From Tetrahymena elliotti 4EA (Eukaryota; Ciliophora; Oligohymenophorea; Hymenostomatida; Tetrahymenidae): 64,000 nt of DNA. The translations under genes and the position numbers were made by a program. Shown one piece after another: positions 38,635 through 51,235 of this stretch. Numbering within the stretch: the stretch's first letter is position 1; each line of letters begins with the position of its first letter. The notes beneath the pieces were generated by a model, which made no database searches, was not told where the DNA came from, and worked only from the letters and a program-made list of their open reading frames with translations. Where the stretch lies: contig JH720313.1 in NCBI GenBank assembly GCA_000231825.2, positions 358,787 to 422,786 of the forward strand, written 5' to 3'.

Positions 38635-39793
38635 CTAAAATTTAAATAAACAACTCTACTTTGTAATTATCAAAGAACAGTGAATCTTTGAGATATTTAT
38701 TTAGCTAAAATCTATCTTACTCTTAATTTTAATAATTTCTAAAATTTTTATGGGCTTACTAATTATTCTTCTTATTAAAATTAAAAAATAATAATAATCA
38801 ACTAAAAATATCACCATTTACTTTATAAAAAATTTCAATTTTAACCATTGAAAACTTATTCTTATATCATTAAAAAATTTTTTTTTCATCTTATTTTCTC
38901 ATACATCTTATATATTTTAAATGATATTTACCTTATTTTAAAATTTTTCTACACTCCTCTCCTAGCTAATTTTATAATTTTTTTATCTAATTTAATAATA
39001 ATCTTTTTTGAGAAAAGATTTGAAAGGAAAGATTGGTATTTGTAAAATTTACATTATTACTAAATTGGTTTTCAATTTTGCTTTATTAAAGAAATTTATT
39101 TTTTTAAAGTTGCAAATACAACTAATTTTTATTTTAATATTTTGATTTAAATTAGCACCTATTATGCTTAACCTACATTACTTTCTTTTCTAAAACTTTT
39201 TATTCCATTAGAAATAATAAATTTTTTATAATTTAAAGTTAAAATAAATATTTTATCAAAGATTTCTCCGAATGAAATATTCTTATTTATAACTGAATCT
39301 TACATATTCTAAATGAAGTCTAAAAAGAATACATTCTATCTTATTTAAATTTAAAATATAATTTAATTTTAATCATTTACTTTTTATTTTAAATGAAAAA
39401 AGATTTTTGATTTTCATGAAATTTATGAAATGTGAAAAATATTTATTGAGTATTGATTTAAAATATTTTATTAATCAAATTCAAAAAAAATAAAATAATA
39501 AAATAAATTAAAATTTTTACTAGAAATAATTTGATGTTTTATGATGTTTAGAAGGAATTTGTTTTTTATGAAAAATTAAGAAAATAATTTAGAAAAAATT
39601 TAAAGAAAGAATTGAAAAGTTTATTAAACTAATACTTTACAAATAAAACAAATATTTTGGATTATTTAAAGATGAACAAACCAACAACAAACTAACTCAT
39701 TAAATAACTAAAAGACATAATTTAAAACGCAGATTATTAATTAGTTTATTTAAATAAATAATTTTTTTAATTTTTTTTCTTTCACTTGCTTAG
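38635..39793. other. AT-rich intergenic DNA
   Basis: The first 180 bp also stay open in the frame of the gene at 35989-38634 and may be its 5' exon or leader. The remainder is A/T runs without features. Confidence 0.5.
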
Positions 39794-42700
39794 TCATATA
39801 AAATTTTATTCTATATTTTTCTAAGCTACTTTTGCAGTTTACTCTGAGTTGTTACCAGTATTTTCTGATTAAGTTTATGCCTGTTACAAATTTTGCTATG
39901 GCTAATATATATCACTCTAAGGATAATTAAGCTAATTATATCCTGTAGCTTATAATTATTGTTGATTTGGTCTTGAGTATGATTGTTGTAGTTATGGAAG
40001 TTGTTAAGCAACAAAATTTTAACTTTATTCTTAGTTACAAGGATTTGAAAAGGTTGTTTTTTCGAAGAAAGATGATGGAGAAGCTATTTCATTTTTTTGA
40101 TAATTGTTTGGTACTGGTTCGGAGATAATATTTGGGTTGATAGGAGCAACTTATTAGAAAGATTTTAAAGAATTAACTCTATGTGAGAAATCTGATTCTT
40201 AGTTCAAGATATTGTAAGAAGGGTTTTAAGTATTTTATTGGGTGTACATATTTTGCTATGGTCCATAAGATGATGTTCTATTTAGGTTTAATTCTGTTGG
40301 GTATTAAGAAAACTGCTGAACATTGTTATTATACAAGTTAAATTAAGATTGCTAAGGAGTTGGAGGAGGAGTATTCTTAAGAGATACCTTATCATCTAAT
40401 CCATTATATTACCCCTAAGGATATCCAGTTTAACCTATGAAATTATTATTTTATTGCATGCTAAATTAATTTAAGAAATTGTTGTTGGGGTTTAAATTGT
40501 ATTAAGGATAATTTCCAAAAGCTGAATTCAAAACATCCAAGCTTTATATTTATTAAGCAATTAGAGGATTAGGATTATTGCTCCCAGCTGTATTTTTTTA
40601 TGATAAAAATGAGTTGTTACTCATCATAGAGGAATTTCTATTTCTAACATCATCACTTTGGTTTAGTTAATCATAGTTTTAATATTTAATAAGATTTGTA
40701 GGGTCATCGAAATAGTTTAAACCAAAAGTATTATTTAATTATTGCGAAACAGTAGGATTATAAGGATTCTAGTATTAAGCTTGATACTATTATTATCCCT
40801 ATTAATATTGTTTTTATAGAGTCTATTAAGCATTAAGAAGAGATGGATCATTTTCGCTAGTAAAGAAATTAATTTATTTGTAATTACTTCCAGTATTTAT
40901 TACAAGATTTTTTCCTCTGCTTGGATCAATTTAGCTTGCTGGTTAGTTAGGCTACTACACTTATTGGTTTTATTAAATCAAATTAGGAGCTTATTAAATT
41001 TAGCTTTATTAAGGGTTTACTAAATTTTAAGCAGGTTGTTATTCTTTTCCTTGAAGTGATACTTAAGGAGGGAAAGCAGGCTTTTAATCTTATTTTTGCT
41101 ATTATAACTGTGGTGATGGAGCACTGTTATTTATTACAGCATTTGGAGCACTGCTTTTTTCTTCTTATTTTTTGGGTTCTTATTTTTTAGAGCTTGCATT
41201 TTAAGGTAAAAGGGGTGAAATTCCACCGCTTATTGCAGCAGGAGATTACAAAGCTGGAATATTACCCAAACTCTTTTGCGAGTTGATGTCTCCCAAAGAT
41301 CCAATATCATTTTGAGAAATTCTTTGAGTTTAAACTTAATTTATTTACTATTAACTTGGAATTTTATCAAGAGTTTTTGAAATTTACTGATTAGAGTAAG
41401 TAGCAAGCATATTAGTTTAATTAACAAGAGAAATATTTTATTAACTCTTAGAACCTTAATGGTTTTGTTAATTCATTTAGTTACTATTACCTATTAATGG
41501 TTAAGAATGAATTTATTAATAATTTTATTGCATTCTAAAATGATGTTGTTGTTGTTGAGATTATGGTTGTGAGAGAACATTTTAAAGTAATTATTGGGGA
41601 TTTTATTACATTTATTGTAAAGGTATTTGGTTGTTTTAGTTTTAATAAATATTTTATGATTAAATTCCATAATTAACTGGTTGCATGGCATGCAATTAAG
41701 GCTATCCTGGAATCAAATTTTATTATTGTTAAGGAAGATATGGAGAGTTTTACTAATTTTATATTAATTAGTGAGGGTTTTGTTGATTTTGTTAATACTA
41801 ATTCTAATTCTAAAATATTTATTGAGATCCTATTCCTATCATTTAATTTTAATTTGGATTTTAAAATTAGTGCTATTACAACTTTTAATGGTGTTATTAT
41901 TAATATTAAGGTTATTATTATTATTATTATTATTATTATGGCTGTTATTGTTGTTGTAATTATGGTTATTGTTATTAAACTTACTAGTGCTACTATTGTT
42001 AGTATCTCTAGATATCATTAGTTTAAATTAATTGTTAGGTGGCTGCTGCTTAGTTATTTGGAGGTTGCATATTTAGATATCCTTATTAAATAGAGTTATT
42101 TGGAGTAGAAGATGGTTGGGAAAGAAGATTGTTTTAGAATTAATTAAAAGCAGAGTTGTTAAGGTAAGGTGGTAATGGTGGTGAAACTTTTGTCATATCA
42201 TTTATTGGGTTTTTAAGTTGTTCTAATATTTATTGATTTTATTTATGCTGAGGGTTTTATTGTGGTTAATTGATTTATTGTTGTTGGGTTTGTTGCTGAT
42301 AAATCTAGCTAATTTGATCTAGACTTTTAAGTGTGGAATACTACTATTAATATTGTTGATTGAGGAAAATATTTTATTGTAATTAATTCTATTATTATTA
42401 GTGTTAAGCCTATTATGAGGGTGATTGCATGAAAGAGATTAAATTATTATTTAAAATGTTTCCACCTTAGATAATTTAATTTGGTATATCTTATTTTAGG
42501 TTTTTAGTTGTATCTAAAACTTCATCTAAAGTCTAGACTTTATTGCCTTTTCTTTTTTTTGAAGTAATTAGGTTTAGAGCCTCAGCTGCTGCTGATGTAT
42601 TTTGATCTGGTTTTTACAAATTAAGTGAGGGAGGATTTAATTTGACATTTTTTTTAACACCTTGTATTGCTTCATAATAGCTTTCTGGAGAATCTTCAAT

Positions 42701-45700
42701 TACACTATTAATTATATCTTCGATTTCTTACATACTCAATCCTGACAATTTAATCTCTACTTCTTTTAAAAAATCTATCTTTTCTTTGAAGGATTTCTAA
42801 TGAATATCCAAAACTTGTTCAATATAATTAGGAAATTCTTTTTTATAACACAAACTGTCATACATGAAACTTCCATACTAACTCATTTAATTCTTAAAAC
42901 TCCACTTGTTAAAACTATCTCCAGGCCAATAGCACTCTGGTTTTGCTTTTAAGTGGTCCATGAAAACTTATTTTGGATTTTCCTATTTAGTTTAAATGAT
43001 AATTTATATTTATAAAGATAAAGTTAAGAAAGATGGAAAATTACAACAAACTTGTTATCAACGAAGGGATAAAGAGTAGAGCTTTCTTTGAAGGAGTTAG
43101 ATAGTTAAGGGTAAATAAGAGGACCTCTACGTTCAAGAGAAAGAGTAGTTGCAGGATTAGTTACTGATTATTTATACCACATATTTAACTAACCCCAAAT
43201 GAACAAAGAAGTGTAAGTCTTTTTATCAGAAAATGCTGTAAACTCTTGCATATTACCTTTTTAATCTTCATCAAATAATTCGACATTAATAATATCTTCT
43301 TTCTGAATAATTTGCTCCTCACTTGTAAATTTCTTATAACTATGTGTCTTAAAATACTTATGAGTAAAAGCATGGAAATGTAGAATCAAAGAAAGAGCTT
43401 CTGATTATAAGTTACAATTTTTCATTTACAAGAAAAAGTCACTAATAATAAGAACAACAACTCTAACAACTAGCAAACCATGATCATATTAACCAAATTT
43501 CTAAAATATTTGAATCTTTTTGCTGGCATTAGAGATAATTATATGAGCATACTCAACTAGCTAATAGTTAATAACTTTACTATGAACTTATTGGAGCACT
43601 TCAAGTAAATCCTCTTTGAGGGTATTTTCTGATTTAATCCAATAATTTTCTAAAAGTTACTATTAATTAATGACAAGATTTTTTAAATAAAATTTTAATT
43701 TTTAAATTAATTTACATCGTTTTGCATATTAAGGAAGGGAGGATTTTAATCATTAATTTATTAAGTATAGTATTTAATTTTATCAATAGAAATAACTATG
43801 TTTTATATTCTAGCATCCTTTCTAGTTTAAGCAAGGTACTTCAAATAAGGTAAATCAATCTTTTAATTTATTTATTCAATTGTTAAATTTAAGAGTGATT
43901 CCTCCTTTTGAACTTTCTTTTTTTCAGCATCTATTAATTCCTCTAAGAAAAGATCATATTCTTAATTAATAATTCTTAAAACTAAAGCTGCCCACTTTTA
44001 TAGCCATTTTGGAGAATTTTCTCTAATGTTGCTTCTAAAACTGTACTACTCTAATATCTCCTATTAAGATATTTAAATTTAAAATTTATTTTATTCAAAG
44101 CAATTGAGATTTATGAGAAGATGTTAATAGAATATTATTGAATTAAATTTAAAATTACTTCATCTTCTTATTAAAGCTCCTCAGTGCAAGCAGTATAAAG
44201 AGTGTGAGTTCTATTTAAGAAGCAATGAATTTTTTCTAGTATCTGATTAAATTGTTTTATATTACTATTTGATAATTCAAGGTATCTTCCTCTACATTTA
44301 CTTGAGCCACACAAGCATATAGCTCTCTATTTAAATATATGTAAAAAAAAATATTAATTTTTTAAAACCAATAAATAAATGTATTTACCTTATGCTCTTA
44401 AACACTTTCAGTGACTGCCATATAATCAAAAGACCTTTAAATAAAATAAAAACCAATATATATATCTTTTATTTAAATTTAATATTTTAAATTTACAGCT
44501 CTTCTCCGTATTCAATAGGATGCATAGCAAACATAGCAATTACATAATTTCCTGTATTAGTAATAGTAGGAACTGTGCCACAATTTGGCTCACACGAATG
44601 GCTTAATCTACTAGAGAAATTTCCTTTCAAGATAGGATCTACAAACTAATGTAATTTTTTAAGAAAATAATTAAGTATCTTTGTCATAAAAATAAGAAAA
44701 ATTACCAAAATATCATAACCTTTAGGATCATCTTTATGAATTTCAAGCATAATATTCCAAAAATCTGGAAGAATATCTCTTTTATTATTTTCTTTCATGT
44801 ATTTTTTGATAGTATCTTATTTTTCAAACCATCTCCAAGGTTAAAATATTTCACCGATGTATTCTGTAATAAATTCGTTTTATTCAATACCTTTTGGACT
44901 ATAAAAATTCAATTCTCAAATAATTTCTTAATTTACAAGATAATTTACTTTATGCAAATAAGACCCATTCCCTTAGTATGAATTCTAAAAGCTTCGCTGT
45001 AGAGATTTTCTGGATCAATGTTCTAGTCAATTAATGCCTTTTTAATATATTTTATAGCCTTAATTATGCTTTTAGCACATTTTCTACTATCTTCGTTAAA
45101 TTTAGGTTCAGCAATTTCAACATCTTTCTCTTCAAGTCTTTATTTTTTATTTTAACTTCTTTCCAATATAAAATTACAGCAATGAATAATATCCCATCCA
45201 TTATCTTTTTGTAAATTGATTGCCTTCATTAGTTAGAATTAAATGAACATATTTTTCTATTCATCAGAATATCTCTCAGGTAAAATATAAAAAATGTTCT
45301 TTTTAGTGTATAAATCTATTCCCCAACACAAAGTTTCTTCAACGTCTGTGCCAATAACCTAAATATAAATATTGATATTATTTAAATACATCCATAAATT
45401 AGGTAAATTTTTGTAAAATATTTTGATTGTCTAAATTTATTTCTAAATCATCTTTTTTTAAAAGTTGCTTGAAAAATCTAAAATAAATTAATTACCTATC
45501 TATCATTTTTTGAAATTTATTGATTTTTACACTCACATTCTATGCACTCTACTCTGCTAGCTCTATTTTAACATTTACTATTCCATGTGCATGTCTCTAA
45601 ATTAAAATCTCCCATCCTAGAAAAGTTGTTACAAACACATTTTTTATCACATTTGACAGGGATCTTTTTAGATTTTAATTTTTCTTTTATTTGATTTTCA

Positions 45701-48700
45701 AATGAAGGTGGCTATGGATCATATTCAGTAATTTAGATGTAATTACGATAAGAAGTAGGTATAATAGGCCATTTTTTTACTTACATTTTATTATCTAAAT
45801 CTCCTCTAACTAAAGTATGTATGTCTTTTTTCTTAACAATCTCAATTTAGTTTATAGAATTATTTTTTTTCACAAAATCATAATAATCTTTTATAATGTA
45901 GGTCATATATTGAAATGACTAAACTGATTTGCATCTAAATCTTAATGCATAATTAAATAGCTTCCTCATATCCCTATCAAACTCTTAAAATTCATAGTAT
46001 GTATTGTTTTCAGCCTTTATTTAAATACATTTAAAAATCACTTAAAAGCTAAAAAGAAAACTAATTTATATTAATTATCATTCAAAAAAATACAAAAATA
46101 TATTTTTTTACCCTTGCACGAATAGCATCAATAGAGTTCATCTTAGTCTAAGTAAGACAGTTTAGTTGGAGTTCAGGGATAGCTGCAGAATAATTAATTT
46201 TAGAATAGCTAAAATCTTTAAGGGGAATTTAATATTCAAAGTCATTCAAAAAGAGTTGCTTAAAGTATGAAGAGAGGTTAGATGCTTCTATTTGTCTTTT
46301 TTCATCTTCATATGTAAATTAATCAATATATTCTTCAAAAATATCTTCATCTGAACGATTATCATCTATTTCTTCTTAGATTTATAATTATTCATCAATT
46401 TGATCATCATCTTCTATATCCATTTAATCCTCTTCATTGTTTGAATTTTAAGATTATTGAGGGGAGATAATGGCAGAAATATTATTTTAATTTTAGCTAA
46501 CTGAAGAATTAGATCTATTTTAGCTATTTTCCATAATAGAATTTGCTGTATTTTATTAGCAGTCTTTATCAAGGTTTTCTTCGTTATTTTATTTAGTAAT
46601 ATTGCCAGGTACTTATATCTCTATAGGTTTTTCATTCTAAATTAATAATTTATTATCCCCATTTTAAGATGTAGTAAATGTTTGAGAATTTTCATCATCT
46701 TAATTCTAACTTTATTCCATCAACTCATTTTTTTATGCTATATTTTTTTAATTTTTTTATTAGTATTTAGGTGGTGGTATCTTTTTTTTATTTTTAGTGT
46801 TTGTACTTTTCTTCTTTTTACTTTTTTTAGAAGACTATGAAGACTAGATAGACTCTAATATTACCTCTTTATATTAATAAAGTTTAGTTTACTCGAATGG
46901 TAAATAATATTGTAATCTTGCATGCTTTTTCACTTTAGAAGTAATCATATTTGAAGGTTCAACCACTTCATCCATGTGATTTGAAGCAAATTTTTTACGT
47001 AGAAAAGAATGAATATCACGTTCTATTGTGTTATCAATAAGAACCAATAAGTAATCGGGAGCATCTGATCTAAATGGTATTTCAGTACCTTTTTTGCTCT
47101 ATTCAGTTTAATATGTTGAGCTGTTTTGCTAATTTATCTAAGATTATGGTTGTATAGCTTAACTATTACTGTTTTCATTTAAATTGTTTGTGTTATTATT
47201 TGTTCCTCCTTCAAGGATTGAACTTAAAATCTTACTATTTTAATTAGACCCGTTTTAATTTTAATTGTTCCCTGTTTAACTCTGATTTCCATTATCCTTA
47301 TTGCTATTTTTTACTTTTCTGCCTCCTGCATTACTTGTTTTTTCAGTTTAATCTGCAGTAGATTATTAAACATTAGCTTATGAAGGTCTACCTCTCTTTT
47401 TTTAAGGTTATTCAATAACTGGTACAGGTAATATTTATTCACTTTCTTCCAAACTATTTTAATTTTCATGATTTTTCTTTTGCTACTTTGCTTACAACTT
47501 ATTTTCTTTGGCCTTCAAGCCCTTTTAAGGAAGTTCATTTCCGAATTGTTATGGTTAATTAACTAGAATTTTATAATTAATATTTTTTTTTCCTCTTGTT
47601 TTTTGGTCTAATTGCTCTTCTTTCATCATTTCTGCCACTTCAGCTTATTTTCTAGAAAGCAATTTTGGTTTATTATTCTACTCACTATTGCTTCTGCTAG
47701 CAGTCTTTTATTCTGCCTAAGATCTTGTTTCTCTTTTAGGTAGATAATGTTCAAATCTAAATGGCTAATTACTTGCTTATTTCTTCTTTTCTTGCATTTA
47801 TGAGACTTACTATTGCTAATCAGTTTATATTTCAAGCTCCTCTTTTTTTAAAAAAATGTTATTTAAGTAACAAAATTTAACTTAATTCTTAATAAATTTA
47901 AAAAATGATATCATAATAGATTTAATTCAAATTGATTTTATTAAAAACTTCTTATTCTTGCTCTGCTAGGATATATTTTAAATAATCAATAATAGTTAGC
48001 AATTCTATAATTTATTCTACTTTGTTGGATAAAAGCTGTTTTGCTTATAACGACTAAAATCTTGGTAATTTATTTTAATAAAAAATAGCAAAGTTAATGT
48101 GATAAAATACTTTGAATTTTTTCTATCTAATAAATAATAAGTAGCTGAGAACGTTCCTCCATATTTTTTTTTATTTTACTTCTAATTGAAATAAAATTTG
48201 ATTGTTTTAGATTATTTTTTTTCAGAAATTATATGACTTAAATTAATTGCTAATTATTCTAATTTTGAATATCCTTGAATCACACTAATAAATTTCTCAT
48301 TTAAAAAATTTATTTTCTCAAAAATTTTAGCATACCTTGCATTTATTGAGGCTAAGCTTCATCTTCTAATAATTTTTAGCTTTTTTATTGAACTTCTGCA
48401 TGAGATTATTCATTTTAAAATACTTTATTTTCTTCATTATTAGATTAAAAACTATTAAAAGAAATAAATAATGGATTAATGATTTAAATTTTAAAATGAA
48501 AAAATATGCATTTTAATGTCAAATTTTATGAATTTTGTACATTTAATTATTTTAATTGGCTTCTTCAGGAGCTTTATTTTCTGCATCTGGAGTTATTTGC
48601 TTAATTATTTACTTTTAGGATTCATTTTCATCTTTTTAGATATCACTAAAAAGTGTAGATTATTCTTACTATGAAGGTAAAACCTATAGATTTAATTTTC

Positions 48701-48725
48701 CCTATTCACTTTCGGATATATCCAT
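39794..48725 (-). CDS. ATXR3/SDG2-like SET-domain histone methyltransferase with glutamine-rich tail
   Basis: Fourteen exons: 48725-48541, 48451-48336, 48273-48180, 48126-47882, 47841-46112, 46014-45496, 45358-44949, 44898-44706, 44645-44497, 44434-44389, 44326-44159, 44060-43716, 43659-43045, 42982-39794. They give 2,667 codons plus TGA with consistent phases. The family methylates histone H3 Lys4. An AT-hook (KKRGRP, residue ~360) precedes an acidic region. The AWS Cys cluster (CVCNNFS, then [15 protein letters not shown]) leads into [15 protein letters not shown] spans about 1090-1260: [42 protein letters not shown]. Post-[16 protein letters not shown] follows. Downstream helices, [19 protein letters not shown] and YWPGD match the plant ATXR3 C-terminus. 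The last ~880 residues are Gln/Asn/Pro-rich. The first four exons join through a 40-bp GTTAAA..AAAAG intron; if that is wrong, a separate gene ends at 47832 and this one starts at 47797. Confidence 0.85.
41926..41985 (-). repeat. Polyglutamine codon tract inside the SET-protein tail
   Basis: On the coding (minus) strand this is a run of eight consecutive TAA codons flanked by CAA and CAG codons, giving near-pure Gln. It is part of the last exon of the 39794-48725 gene. On the plus strand it appears as TTATTATTA followed by GTTGTT. Confidence 0.75.
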
Positions 48726-49819
48726 TTTATTAATCAATTTATTACAGATCAACACTAAAATATATAAGATATGCTTATTGGCTATTTCTAGTTAATTTGC
48801 TAATGTTTACTAACTTTGTTTATTTGGTTGAATATGAACTTCTTTTAAATATCACAAAAAAATACTGTGAAAGAGTTAGTTCCTATTCCTTATAATATAT
48901 GTAAATAGATTGCGATTTTTTACTTATATTTTTTTAGAAGTATTTTTTCTTAAATTCAATCTTTCTTTACTTACCTTGAATATAAAATCTTTAATATTTA
49001 CTAGGGATATCAAAAACTTGTATGAGTATTTGGCGGCTTACTTTTTTTTCCAAAGCGCTAATAATTAAATTGTTTTTTTTAGTATCTAAAAAAGGGCTAT
49101 TCATGATTTAAAATAAGTTTTAGTAATATATTTAACATGATTTAATTTACTTTCATTTTTTACTCCTAATTGCTAAAAACTTAATTTTATAAAAATAATT
49201 CTCTTGCCTAAAAAAAATAAATTATTTTATCCAACATATTATTAACTCTATTGATTTTTTTCTCTTTATACTAACTTTTCCACTTGAATCACACTTAGTT
49301 CAAGAACTAAGCTTTTTTCTTATTGAGAAATAAAATTAAGAACTTTCTTTTAAATAAAAAATTAGGATTTATTCCATATAAACTAAAGTACCATCTAATA
49401 AATTTATGAAAATTTTTTAAATCGTTAAGTTTTTTAAATACTGCAAAAGTAAATAATCTTAACTTCAATTCAATCAAATTTAATTGAATTTCTTTAATAA
49501 TTTTTTTCAAACCTCTAAACTAAAAAATAATTTAAAAATAAACAAAAACCCAATAAATAAAACTATTTTTTAAGTAATGTAGAGAAAGCTCGAATATAAA
49601 CATACTTTCTGACAATTAATTACTTTTTTGATAAGAACTTAATAATTGTGTTTCATACTTTATTTAATTAAAAGTGTACTACTTGTCTCTTAAAATTAAT
49701 ATAAACTAATAAAAAGATGAAATTCATTTGTTAATTTTAATTAGAATTTTAAAAAAGTTTTCAATTTACAAAATAAAAAACTAAAAAATAATAAAATATT
49801 TTCAATTAATTTGCTTTTT
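48726..49819. other. AT-rich intergenic DNA
   Basis: Between two minus-strand genes. It includes the presumed promoter of the SET-domain gene. No gene was recognised. Confidence 0.6.
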
Positions 49820-50398
49820 TCACTATTTTTTCTCATTATTTTCTTAGAAGTCTTTGCTATGTTGTACATCATCATGCTAAGGCTACTTTTATTGCTCTTC
49901 TCTTTCTACTGATTTTTTCCAATCTTCATTGTAATACTTTTCAAACATTTCTTCATCTTTTTTGGGATTTATATATTTATTTGTTATTTCTGCTCTATAC
50001 TCTTCAAAATGCTTCACTATGTCTCTTGCAGTTTATTCATCAACTCCATTTTTCATAAATGCTTTTTCCATACTTTCCATAGCTATATCGAAGTAGTGAT
50101 TAGTAATTTTAAGAGCTCTGTGAGAGACTCTCAAATTTCTTCCTGTATAAGGGTGAGGACCACCTAAAGAGTTTACTGCATATGCTTAACTACCAGGTAC
50201 ATACTTCTTTTCATCTTTCCATATGAAGTAATGCTCTAATTCAGGATTTTCTCTCATCATCATTTTAAAATCTCTCATAGATTTCTCAACTACTGATTTA
50301 CCTCCAGCTCTTTCAAATAATGTATTTCCTGTTCCAACCGTTTTATTAAACCAAAATGTGTAGTACAGTGTTTAATTAAGTTATTTATTTTTAAACAT
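49820..50398 (-). CDS. Truncated haemoglobin (2-on-2 globin)
   Basis: Single exon, 192 codons plus TGA. Truncated haemoglobins bind haem and act in O2 or NO chemistry in the cytosol. LFERAGGKSVVEKSMRDF (from about residue 27) is the helix A-B start with its glycine motif. ELEHYF corresponds to the usual RVKHFF segment. SLGGPHPYTGRNLRVSH carries the group I LGGP..Y.GR signature with the proximal haem His at residue 93. NHYFDIAMESMEKAF and the ENGVDEQ-like helix G-H region follow. Typical group I proteins are about 120 residues. This one has about 25 extra residues before the globin fold and a charged 40-residue tail (KKDEEMFEKYYNEDW onward, Gln-rich at the end). Whether an upstream exon exists cannot be excluded. 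It is divergent from the gene at 51236-52637 across 837 bp. Confidence 0.87.
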
Positions 50399-51235
50399 TA
50401 ACTAGTTTGCTAATTTAAGTGAATTTATCAACATTTTGCTTGCTATTTTTGTTTTATGCTTGAAAAATTAGCAGGAAACCCTGTTATTTCTACTAATTAA
50501 TAATGATTAATTTATTTTATTTTAATTATAACTTTTCTGATACTTCACTGAAAATCAATAGTAAATTCTCAATAAATTAGTTTGATTTTTCTAAAATCTT
50601 ATTGTATCTTCTTTATTTTATTGGCAAATCAAATTCAATAAAAATAGTATAAATTTTGGTGAATGAAATAAAATATAAAAAATAGAATATTTTTAATCTT
50701 TAAAACATGATTTCTGATGGCGGTTATTTAGTTATCTAGTTTATTTTTAGAATTTATCATATTTTTAAATCAATTAATTTCGATTTTTTTTTTTTAATTT
50801 TTTCAATATTTTGCTAAAATAATAATAATACTCTTTAAAACATTTTTAAATAATTTTTAATCATTATTGGTTTGTTAAAGAGATTTATTAACAAATCAAT
50901 TAATATTTTTTAATATCTAAAAGTTAATTTTCAGCTTTAAAACAGTAATTTAATCTTGAATTTGAATTTTGTAGATTTTTTTACTGAATAATATTATTAA
51001 AGCATTCAATACAAAATTAGTCAATTTTTCAAAATTATTTTTTAGAAAAAGTGTTTTATTATATGAAGCTAAATAATTAGATGAACAAATAAAATACTAA
51101 ATAGTTGATGATTTGATATTACTATTTAACAGATTTTACTTTACTCATTTTATATAAATAGTTAACAACTATATTCCTTCTTTGTAATTTGAAATATATA
51201 ACAAAGCTAATTAAGCTTGAATATCTAAATATTAA
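50399..51235. other. AT-rich intergenic region between divergent genes
   Basis: Separates the truncated haemoglobin (-) from the DUF4243 gene (+) and should contain both promoters. No other feature was seen. Confidence 0.6.

Noticed and set aside
41740..42021. Plus-strand Ile/Val/Leu-rich membrane-like frame
   Set aside because: It is the complement of the polyglutamine tract in the SET-protein tail.
39794..42430. Separate Gln-rich gene starting at the ATG at 42430
   Set aside because: The frame continues upstream without a stop into the ATXR3-like C-terminal region, so that ATG is internal.
48100..48180. Apparent frameshifts at homopolymer runs in the 5' exons of the SET locus
   Set aside because: A 53-bp intron (48127-48179, GTAAAA..ATTAG) restores the frame without any shift.
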